A stretch of DNA of 14,813 nucleotides from Akkermansiaceae bacterium UBA4145 (GTDB lineage: Bacteria > Verrucomicrobiota > Verrucomicrobiia > Verrucomicrobiales > Akkermansiaceae), in contig DFWB01000058.1 of assembly GCA_002380675.1 (NCBI GenBank), positions 2,375 through 17,187 on the forward strand. The letters are read 5' to 3'. Positions 8,401-13,794 of the stretch are shown here, one piece after another. Under the pieces are notes generated by a model. That model saw only the letters and a list, made by a program, of their open reading frames with translations, had not been told where the DNA came from and made no database searches. The position numbers and the translations under genes were made by a program. Each line of letters opens with the position of its first letter. Position 1 is the stretch's first letter.

Positions 8401-10268
8401 ATGACCCCTCGGATCCGCGGAAGTTTGTCTTTGCGCCAGGTATAGAGATTGATTCAGGTGAACGATTGGTGCTCTACGCGGATTCAAGAGATGGCCCAGG
8501 TGTTCGACTGGGTTTTTCTCTGAGCGCGGCGGGTGAGCAGGTTCTATTTTACGATCCCACGGGTGTGCTCATTGATTCCGTAACCTTTGGAGCGCAGATA
8601 CCAGATCTCTCGATCGGCCGGGGCGGGGCCGCGGAAAGCAGTTGGAGCCTGAATATGCCAACACCTTCGGCAGTCAATCAGGTGCACTCCCTCGGGCTTC
8701 CCTCGGGTCTTCGGATTAATGAGTGGCTGAGCAAGCCGGAGTTGGTCTACAGCGAAGATTTTGTAGAGCTTTATAATCCAGATCCTCTCCCGGTCTCGCT
8801 TGGGGGGCTTCGAATTACGAATGAACCAATGAGTGCTACTCATGGAGCAGTAATGCCAGCTTTGACGTTCATCAAAGGTGGTGGATTTGTGGTGTTGGAA
8901 GCGGTTGGGGCGGGGGCTGAGGGGCCGTCTGAATTGCCTTTCAAGCTTGAGGCGGGGCATGAGTGGTTGGCCATTTACGGAGTTAATGAGGTCGAAATTG
9001 ATCGGGTTCACGCGAGTTGTGATGCGCCCGATCAGTCTCGGGGTCGTGAGGATGACGGTGCCGCTCTCTTTAGTAATTTTGACCTTCCGACTCCTGGTCT
9101 CTCTAACACTTTGGATCTTACCAGAGAGAATCTGATCCTTCAGTCCCTGAGGATTACCGAGATCATGTATCATCCGGAAGAGTTCCCTGATTCAGAGTAT
9201 ATTGAGTTGCGGAATGTGGGGGATATGGAAATCAGTCTTGCTGGAGTTGAATTCACACGGGGTGTCCGATTCAGTTTTCCAGACGTGGCTCTCGGTCCGG
9301 GGGCCTACGCGGTGATTGTCTCCGATATAAACGAATTTGAGGCGGCTCACGGTGATGGTGTCAATGTTCTGGGAGAGTGGTCTGGGCGGCTCGATAACGA
9401 CAATGATCGGTTGAGGTTGGAGATTCCCGAGCTCAATGCAGCAGTGCATGATTTCACCTATCGTGACTGGTGGTATCCCTCTACCGATGGGGAAGGGTTT
9501 TCTCTGGTGATCGTCGATGAATCCCTGCGTTCGGAGACATGGCAGGATTCAGGCAGTTGGGCTGCGGGAGTGGCAGGTGGCGGATCGCCCGGGATAAGTA
9601 GTGGTTTCTTTGTCTTTGGAGGGGCGAATCAGGAGGTTGATCTTCCTGCGGCAGCAACGCTCGATGCGACGGTGAGCTATGGCTCATTGAGCCGGGATGT
9701 GGTGACGCTCAGGTGGAGTCAGCAGGACGGTCCTGCCCTGGCAACGTTTGGAAATAGCGATAACGAAGATACCGTTGTATCTGCCACTGTTGCAGGGCGG
9801 TATACCTTTGTATTAGAAGCTACCTCTGTGGACGGCTCCTCTGAGGCAGGGGTTGTGTCTGTTATATTCCGAGATTCTTATGGCGCATGGGCCGAGCGTC
9901 TGTTTGGAGATGCTGGACAGTTGGCTGCGCAGAGCGCAGCAGACCCGGACGCGGATGGGTTGAGCAATCTTGTAGAGTTTGGCCTGGGACTTGATCCTGG
10001 TGTTTGGGACAGAGGTGCTCTCGAATCTCCTTTTTTAACTCCGACTGGAGAGCTTGCTCTGGTTTATTTTCGCCCTTACCTCTCCGCAGCGACTCGAGTT
10101 ATTCCAGAGGTCTCCTCGGATCTTCTTTTTTGGGAAGCAGGGCCTGAATCGGTCTCGGAATCTGTAATCTGGCCCACTGCCGAGGGGGAATGGGTCCAGG
10201 CTGAGGACCTTTTTCCTTACGATGGGGTCACTCCCCGGTTTATTCGGCTCCGTGTTGAGGCGAATTAA
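2460..10268 (+). CDS. Giant secreted multidomain protein: cadherin-like repeats, LTD domains and CotH kinase-like domain
   Basis: A 2602-residue exported protein. Start: an in-frame TTG lies at 2382, but the ATG at 2460 begins a normal signal peptide (METLSLRR, then a hydrophobic core to about residue 33), so I prefer it. No Shine-Dalgarno is visible for either. Approximate domains: cadherin-like repeats 33-1256 (seven, two of them split by inserts at 55-424 and 620-794); LTD1 1257-1424 (NEIMYHP); Ig-like 1432-1534; CotH kinase-like 1557-1914 (RGASSR at 1605, HDLD at 1815-1818); LTD2 1939-2074; LTD3 2079-2216; LTD4 2225-2379 (TEIMYHP); PKD-like 2382-2470; C-terminal domain 2474-2602 with a calcium-site-like DPDADGLSN. 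The family is known from secreted proteins of Verrucomicrobiota and Planctomycetota. CotH of Bacillus spores is an atypical protein kinase; whether this domain phosphorylates anything is unknown. An adhesive, surface or extracellular role is inferred from the domains. No LPXTG or PEP-CTERM anchor is present at the C-terminus. Confidence 0.9.
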   Translation: METLSLRRVLFGLPTASASGILPLLLTITAASAPVAVDDQYQTAEDLVLNTQSGPLISTDLDSSSQTINPAFDGDWDYLDQLENQLGAGMGYPVDGFGRDWNSVDFDVGSSTVGPWGSGVLPLQGGVVQAFPAATPNLLLGIGDGPNGQNLVTTYLFRNTFTLNAEEVSEQKWIANLAVDDGCVIFINGVEVGSLFMPDGVVDSNTLAENSDESSYFTVELDVAGVLREGQNTIAVEVHQANLGSSDIGLDLTLEGGVGASGGFVFSDDVFGTNQPDYAAGSLDPDGGFAGSGLRITIGGLDNRFVPGPHATSGAFTQSFAIASSAAVRVDFRYRLVNSDPLEASEFGEAVFEVDGVRYGSDENNSLVRISNGGDSGWRSASFTLPLEAGSHTIALGAYSGGTSRGNEVVNVYFDDVLVQQGDGAIGGVLSNDSVGSEPVVSVISPPVNGDVNMDPSGVFLYTPDPDFFGTDRFTYQVADVAGVSGAAEVVIEVVPVNDAPVAMPETFALDEDEVLVVDVAANSLLANDEDLEGDDLSAILVDGVMQGTLSLDAGGQFAYTPEENFFGADSFTYRVSDGELESEPVRVSLLVAPIPDAPIARDDLFEVGENVVLQAIVDGGTGSGEEAVIPYGADWRYDDTGTDLGEAWRDPDFDDSQWASGPAELGYGDGDENTQVGFGGSPRNRNPTTYFRHTFTIEAVNSIVGSRCRVFRDDGIVVYLNGTEVGRDNIGENPSYNDFASSAEDDGDLEIELSAVSPSLFVEGENTLAVEIHQSDRQSSDISFNLELEVTRARRSGLLSNDLDLDQAGLVAVLEAGPVNGVVDLDETGAFTYTPRLNFEGEDQFTYRAVNQEGASIGVVTINVMPGANDIPESEPDVYQVAEDVEYFRSSEQGVLSNDVDPDGDLIQAALVETTAYGELVFNEDGSFSYTPNRDYFGPDSFTYTVSDGISISPVEVVILNVSNVPDSPVAIEDTYATDPGGSIIVDEQDGVLANDYDPDQSALEAVLVNGVTSGELVLNPNGAFFYRPPDQNPGLVSFAYRASDGALSSPVTTVRIYLDQAPTGVDDEYVVSEDETLEITGDEGVLANDSDAEGDSLAAVLITPAAHGVLDLRSDGSFTYTPEENFDGPDSFRYVAAGGARSSEPVLVRIGVSEVNDPPLASEDYYLAIADQELVIGPEGGVLLNDVDVDSLSLSVSVTRVPAHGQLMMNEDGSFSYMPSPGFSGSDSFTYRVSDGALYSGSETVNIQVGGASDAIVINEIMYHPDSGATGNEFIELLNIGDGPVSVEGWEFTSGIAMVLPDLVIPAGGLLVVAADIEEFVAVYGAVDLLVGGWNGSLSNRGERIRLVDDKGEQVDEVGYHDQGDWAERTRVTDTGELGWVWEARHDGGGESLELIYPSLTNQSGQNWSASDGGPTPGEVNSNALSESEIAPFILDVGHSPLVPSSTDPVTIRARLNDTTSEGLSVTVLFRVSTLDPGDFTEVVMSDDGLHNDGAAGDGVYGVTLPAMADREIVEFYLSASDGANIRTWPAPTDIGQVANLHYQVDDAPNPPGEGVYRLIMTASENRAFNRIDRDSNAQHNCTLLADDCSGPVVRYLCGVRVRGASSRRDTPPPMRLSLPRDRKWNGESQLNLNTQFTWLQFIGMKLFQVSDLPAPDSKRVAIRRNGQDLAQDTEEDYGSFVHLQPLNSEFIDDKLPDDAQGNLYKKVRPDVNWAYRGGDLTRYSRDGWGKQTNESENDWADLDEFLRIMNQADSDPDYIDQVEAVANLDQWMRWFAVETLIANGETNASNGTDDDYSMYRGSLDPRFQFIPHDLDTILGRGDDSRITDPEHTLFDMVRSGESLGPLVPLFEEPLIRTRYFEALRNLIETSFSKERFDALLINHLSGWVPSGVIEDMIDFMDSRRAFVRGVVDGELGGAPPRLAPATLMAEESPRGALYLSELLVLNESSHEVAGRFPDYIELANSGVRRSLTGYSLTDDPSDPRKFVFAPGIEIDSGERLVLYADSRDGPGVRLGFSLSAAGEQVLFYDPTGVLIDSVTFGAQIPDLSIGRGGAAESSWSLNMPTPSAVNQVHSLGLPSGLRINEWLSKPELVYSEDFVELYNPDPLPVSLGGLRITNEPMSATHGAVMPALTFIKGGGFVVLEAVGAGAEGPSELPFKLEAGHEWLAIYGVNEVEIDRVHASCDAPDQSRGREDDGAALFSNFDLPTPGLSNTLDLTRENLILQSLRITEIMYHPEEFPDSEYIELRNVGDMEISLAGVEFTRGVRFSFPDVALGPGAYAVIVSDINEFEAAHGDGVNVLGEWSGRLDNDNDRLRLEIPELNAAVHDFTYRDWWYPSTDGEGFSLVIVDESLRSETWQDSGSWAAGVAGGGSPGISSGFFVFGGANQEVDLPAAATLDATVSYGSLSRDVVTLRWSQQDGPALATFGNSDNEDTVVSATVAGRYTFVLEATSVDGSSEAGVVSVIFRDSYGAWAERLFGDAGQLAAQSAADPDADGLSNLVEFGLGLDPGVWDRGALESPFLTPTGELALVYFRPYLSAATRVIPEVSSDLLFWEAGPESVSESVIWPTAEGEWVQAEDLFPYDGVTPRFIRLRVEAN
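2556..6227 (+). repeat. Seven tandem cadherin-like repeats within the giant protein, two split by inserts
   Basis: The protein repeat unit is about 95 residues. It begins with a strand like PVAVDDxY, then GVLxNDxDxD, then GSFxYTPxxxFxGxDSFTYxVSDG and a closing strand ending in VND or PD. Units: R1 2556-2621 plus 3732-3956; R2 3957-4250; R3 4251-4316 plus 4842-5072; R4 5073-5363; R5 5364-5642; R6 5643-5936; R7 5937-6227. The interruptions in R1 and R3 fall at the same place, between the first strand and the GVLSND/GLLSND motif. The copies are well diverged at the DNA level, so this is an old array and not a recent expansion. Such repeats usually form stiff, calcium-stabilised stalks. Confidence 0.85.
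7128..8201 (+). other. CotH kinase-like domain of the giant protein
   Basis: The domain runs from GVYRLIM through the RGASSR motif (residue 1605 of the ATG-initiated protein), the lysines in NLYKK (1708-1709), NGETN (1786-1790) and HDLDTILG (1815-1822). In CotH kinases the segment before the metal-binding WDLD or WDxD motif usually contains an Asn-Asp pair; here the equivalent region reads NGETNASNG and the metal motif has His in place of Trp. The general order of motifs is kept, so it is a family member, but catalytic activity is not assured. Confidence 0.7.
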
Positions 10269-10372
10269 TATGGATCAGAAATCCAAACTGCATGGTGGAG
10301 TTCTTGCGCTGCTCATGGAATAGATCTCAGGATTGCCGTGAGTTTGAACCTGAGGTAATTTGGGACCGGGCC

Positions 10373-12439
10373 ATGAAAAAATGCTGGATAGCTTTCCTCC
10401 TGATGTTGCCAACCCTGTTGGGCGCTGGTTTCGGGCAGGAAGTTAGGGAGGAGGCTCTTGAAACAACCGAAGAAGGGGGGGGAGGAGAGGCTTCAGTGCT
10501 CACACGTCCTGATGCGAGGACGATGACCTTGAGTATACCCGGTCTTCGAGGATTGATCACCGACCGTAATGGCAGACCCCTTGCGGAAAACAGAGTCGGA
10601 TATCAGCTCGCGCTTCAGTTTGTGCATTTTACCGATCCAGTTGATGCCGATATTCTGGCTTGGGCAAAGGAGCGTCTGGCGCATGCGTCAAAGATCGCGG
10701 GGAAGAATTATGAAGTAGCAGATAGGGATCTCCTCTCTCACTACAAGCACCGGCGCTGGCTTCCACTTGTTTTTGGTGCTTCCCCGGTTCCGCCCGAGAA
10801 GGAAAAGGTCTTTAATGCGCAACTTATGCCCGGCTTGATCATGCATCCAGTCTACTTACGACATTATCCGGGTGGAGACTTAGCGGCTCATGTCATCGGG
10901 TACGTGAGAAGCAAAGGTCGATTGCCTGCCGGTCCTATCGTTCATGGGGACCTTCTTTTTGAGGATACTCGTGGAGACGCTGGTCTCGAGAGAACAATGG
11001 ATGAAGATCTGACCGGAAAAGCGGGGGAGCGAAAGCTGATTTTTGATTCCAATGGTCGGAAAATTCGTGATGAGTTAACCGAGCGTCCTAGGATTGGCCG
11101 CACGGTTGTCACAACCTTGAATCTTGATTGGCAGCAGCACGCGGAAAAGGTTCTGAAAGATAGCTGTCAGCGTGGGGCCTTCGTCGTTGTGGATATTCCT
11201 ACAGGCGAGGTTCTGGTTCTCGCCTCGAGGCCTAGTTACGATATTAATGTGTGGATTCCGCGCATCAGTAACGAGGAGTTGGGAGTGCTCACGGAAGATA
11301 AATCCCGCCCCATGTTTGGTCGGGCGTTTCAAGGGTTATATCCCCCGGCCTCAAGCTTCAAGCCAGTGGTAGCTCTTACCGCATTAACCCAGAAAGTAGT
11401 TGAGGAATGGACGGAGGTCGACTGTCCGGAGTTTATTGAAGTAGGGGCAAACCCACCAACCCAGATGTGGAACTGGACTAAAGAGCCCGAGGGACTTATG
11501 AACGTCACCCGGGCACTTGCGCGTTCGAACAACTGCTGGTTCTATTTGGTTGGGATCGATACGGGGCCAAGTTCATTTCTTTCAACGGCGAGAAGACTTG
11601 GGTATGGATCCCGTTCCGGCTTGCCTCTGTTCGGGGAGTCCTCTGGACGAGTCCCGACTAATGAGTATGTGCTAAAGAATTACGGAAGACCGTTTACCGA
11701 TGGAGATACAGCAAATTACTCCATTGGTCAGGCTTGGGAAGCTACTCCACTTCAGGTGGCACAGTCCATGGCTGGTATAGCGAACGGATCAGTGTTACCG
11801 AAATTGCAGTTGATCCGACAGGTTCAGGACCCCTCAGGAGGAGTCCTTGAGGCGGCTGATCCGCAGTCTCGTAATGCTCTGGATCTAGATCCGGATGCAG
11901 TGCAGATCGTTCATCAAGGCATGTACGATGTTGCCCATTCCGCCTGGGGTACTGGACGGAGGGGGAGTTTAACATTTGCCGAGGTTTGCGCGAAGACAGG
12001 GACAGGCCAATGGATCCCCGCGCTCGATCAGGAGGTTGCTTGGTATGCGGGATTCTTCCCGGCCGAAAACCCAAGGCTTGCATTCGCAGCGCTTTACGAA
12101 GGTGATCCTGGAGAGGATATTTCCGGAGGCAGGAAGGCGGCTCCAATGATTCCGGCGTTTTTTGAGGAATTTAAGGAAGTCATCGAGGATATGATTCGCC
12201 CTCCGTCCAAGGCGCTTGTCGTTATTGAGGAGGGCGAGGACTCCTCTTCAGCGATCCCCGCAGCGCAGCCAATTGACGAAGATGGCAACCTGATCACTCT
12301 GAATGGAAAAATACTAAAGGCAATTCCCGTGGAGCAGTGGGAGGAGGACGGAGAGCCGGTAGATCCTGTAGGGGAAGCTTTGCCTGCTATTCCTGTTGAT
12401 GAGGCGCCTGTGGCGATACCGGTTGAAGAGGATGAATAG
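10373..12439 (+). CDS. Penicillin-binding protein 2-type peptidoglycan transpeptidase
   Basis: Class B penicillin-binding protein of 688 residues that cross-links peptidoglycan in the periplasm, most similar in pattern to the elongation enzyme PBP2 (MrdA). The frame is open from 10292, but the ATG at 10373 gives MKKCWIAFLLMLP, a proper membrane or signal segment. The N-terminal dimerisation/head region has the RGLITDRNG motif (59-67) and GDAGLE (201-206). Transpeptidase motifs are SSFK (catalytic S327, K330) within YPPASSFKP, SNN (385-387) and KTGT (541-544). The YPP lead-in before SxxK favours PBP2 over FtsI. Oddities: the membrane segment ends in GAGFGQ and could be cleavable, an acidic Gly-rich linker encoded partly by a G8 run follows, and the C-terminus carries an extra acidic tail of about 75 residues with four AIP motifs. 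No mreC, mreD or rodA lies beside it in this window. It probably heads a four-gene cluster. Confidence 0.9.
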   Translation: MKKCWIAFLLMLPTLLGAGFGQEVREEALETTEEGGGGEASVLTRPDARTMTLSIPGLRGLITDRNGRPLAENRVGYQLALQFVHFTDPVDADILAWAKERLAHASKIAGKNYEVADRDLLSHYKHRRWLPLVFGASPVPPEKEKVFNAQLMPGLIMHPVYLRHYPGGDLAAHVIGYVRSKGRLPAGPIVHGDLLFEDTRGDAGLERTMDEDLTGKAGERKLIFDSNGRKIRDELTERPRIGRTVVTTLNLDWQQHAEKVLKDSCQRGAFVVVDIPTGEVLVLASRPSYDINVWIPRISNEELGVLTEDKSRPMFGRAFQGLYPPASSFKPVVALTALTQKVVEEWTEVDCPEFIEVGANPPTQMWNWTKEPEGLMNVTRALARSNNCWFYLVGIDTGPSSFLSTARRLGYGSRSGLPLFGESSGRVPTNEYVLKNYGRPFTDGDTANYSIGQAWEATPLQVAQSMAGIANGSVLPKLQLIRQVQDPSGGVLEAADPQSRNALDLDPDAVQIVHQGMYDVAHSAWGTGRRGSLTFAEVCAKTGTGQWIPALDQEVAWYAGFFPAENPRLAFAALYEGDPGEDISGGRKAAPMIPAFFEEFKEVIEDMIRPPSKALVVIEEGEDSSSAIPAAQPIDEDGNLITLNGKILKAIPVEQWEEDGEPVDPVGEALPAIPVDEAPVAIPVEEDE
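10475..10482 (+). repeat. G8 homopolymer near the 5' end of the PBP2 gene
   Basis: Eight consecutive G bases encode most of the Gly run at residues 35-38 of the PBP2-type protein, in the linker between the membrane segment and the head domain. Slippage of one base here would shift the frame and remove all catalytic motifs. Confidence 0.9.
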
Positions 12440-12502
12440 GTTGGCGACTTGGCGCTGGACGTTTCATGTTCATGGGTCCAGACACAACAGGTCAGATTCG
12501 TA

Positions 12503-12940
12503 ATGGATATCCAAATAGCAACTCTTTGTGACTTCGCCGCCGACTATGGAAACGGTAAAATGGTGATTAACGGTACTTTCGATGCGCTACGTGCTACGAA
12601 GCTGCCGGTAGTGCATCCCCATTGTTCCCTTGCGATGCGGATATGTGTTCTTCCAGAGGACTCCGGTGATCACCGGATGACGATCAATATTATTGATGAG
12701 GATGGAAATTCAGTGGACCCATCCAAGATGCCGATTCGTGCGGATATGCCGATCAAGGTTCCGGATGAGGTCCCTTTCCTGACCCGGAATCTCGTTCTTA
12801 ACTTTCAGGGATTGAAGTTTTCCAGTGCAGGAATTTATCATGTCGACGTTACAGTAGATGGAGAACTTGTTATCAGGCTTCCCCTCCGAGTTGTGAAAGT
12901 TCAGGGTCAGGCTGCTCCGGGGCCATCTCCGGGGGAATAG
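12503..12940 (+). CDS. DUF6941 family protein
   Basis: A 145-residue protein with no signal peptide or membrane segment, so probably cytosolic. The start MDIQIATLCDFAADY, the GxFD motif (NGTFDALRA), the PVVHPHCSLAMRI segment and IDEDGN are characteristic of the family now called DUF6941, whose function is unknown to me. The predicted fold is mostly beta: the end reads YHVDVTVDGELVIRLPLRVVKV, like the last strands of a small beta-sandwich. The frame opens earlier, at a TTG at 12449, but family members begin at the MxIQxATLCD segment, so the ATG at 12503 is preferred. It lies 63 nt after the PBP2 gene and 20 nt before the dehydrogenase gene. The context gives no specific function. Confidence 0.8.
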   Translation: MDIQIATLCDFAADYGNGKMVINGTFDALRATKLPVVHPHCSLAMRICVLPEDSGDHRMTINIIDEDGNSVDPSKMPIRADMPIKVPDEVPFLTRNLVLNFQGLKFSSAGIYHVDVTVDGELVIRLPLRVVKVQGQAAPGPSPGE

Positions 12941-12949
12941 GTAAGTATA

Positions 12950-12959
12950 GTAATATTAC
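12950..12959. repeat. 10-nt perfect palindrome just upstream of the dehydrogenase start
   Basis: GTAATATTAC is a perfect palindrome one base before the GTG start at 12961, where a Shine-Dalgarno would be expected. AT-rich sequence at this spot could keep the start accessible. It may have no function. Confidence 0.3.
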
Positions 12960-12960
12960 G

Positions 12961-13782
12961 GTGGATTCCCCTCTTCTCTACGACTGTTCGCTAATTACAG
13001 GGGCATCAAGCGGCCTCGGAGAGGAGTTCGCCTGTCAGCTTGCCCCTCATTGCCGAAGACTTGTTCTTGTGGCGCGTCGTGAGGAGGAGTTAGGGCTTTT
13101 GCGAGACCAGTTACAAGGTGAACATTCCGGTCTCAAGGTAGAGATTGTTAATGCTGATTTGACCTCGGCGGAGGCGCGCGAAGAGTTGATCGCCATCGTG
13201 AAGGAGCATGATTGGGCCCCCAGTCTTCTGGTCAATAACGCTGGGATGGGGGATTATGGAGAGTTCGTGACAGGGGACTGGGAGAAGATGGAGCAGATGT
13301 TGAGTTTGAATGTCATCGCTCTAACTCACCTGACCCATGGGTTTCTTCCTGATATGATCCAATCGGGCCATGGTGCAGTGCTTAACGTCAGCTCCCTCGC
13401 CTCGCTACTTCCTATTCCAGACTTTGCAGTCTACGCAGCGAGCAAATCCTACGTGACCAGTTTTTCTGAGGCGCTGCGGCTCGAGTTAATTGATCACGAG
13501 ATTCCAGTCCTGACTGTTTGTCCGGGTCCGGTGCATACTGGCTTTGGAGAGATTGCGGGCCGGGAGGGGTCCCTTGAGGAGAGTCCTGCCCGTGAGTGGT
13601 TCTTTGTTTCCAAGGAGGAGGTCGTCTTGGAGGCGTTGCTCGCACTGCAGCGTGAGCAGCCTCGATCATACCCAGGATTGAAGGTTTCCCTGATTGCCAC
13701 TGCACTTGCCACCATGCCGCCCGGGATATTGCGGTATTTCATGCGCAACAGACCGCGCGCTGTTCCGGAAGAGGGAGATTGA
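12961..13782 (+). CDS. Short-chain dehydrogenase/reductase (SDR), classical type
   Basis: A 273-residue NAD(P)-dependent oxidoreductase. The Rossmann motif TGASSGLG is at 13-20, NNAG at 92-95, and the catalytic tetrad is N117, S145, Y158 and K162 (YAASK). CPGPVHTGF at about 187-195 is the usual post-catalytic motif. The Arg pair after the second strand (VARREEE) suggests a preference for NADP(H), by analogy with other SDRs. It resembles the COG0300/DltE-like group, whose substrates are mostly unknown. The C-terminal part (about 230-265) is moderately hydrophobic (LIATALATMPPGILRYFM) and may touch the membrane. The start is GTG at 12961; no in-frame ATG or clear Shine-Dalgarno lies upstream. 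It ends 12 nt before the next gene, so the two are probably co-transcribed. Confidence 0.9.
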   Translation: MDSPLLYDCSLITGASSGLGEEFACQLAPHCRRLVLVARREEELGLLRDQLQGEHSGLKVEIVNADLTSAEAREELIAIVKEHDWAPSLLVNNAGMGDYGEFVTGDWEKMEQMLSLNVIALTHLTHGFLPDMIQSGHGAVLNVSSLASLLPIPDFAVYAASKSYVTSFSEALRLELIDHEIPVLTVCPGPVHTGFGEIAGREGSLEESPAREWFFVSKEEVVLEALLALQREQPRSYPGLKVSLIATALATMPPGILRYFMRNRPRAVPEEGD

Positions 13783-13794
13783 GTCTGCTTTGCC

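Noticed and set aside
8544..9173. 209-codon open frame on the minus strand
   Set aside because: It is antisense to LTD2-LTD3 of the giant protein; composition looks like a shadow frame with no signal or motif.
10326..10354. Inverted repeat CTCAGG/CCTGAG between the giant gene and the PBP2 gene
   Set aside because: The stem is only 6 bp with a 17-nt loop and has no T tract, so it is not a credible terminator.
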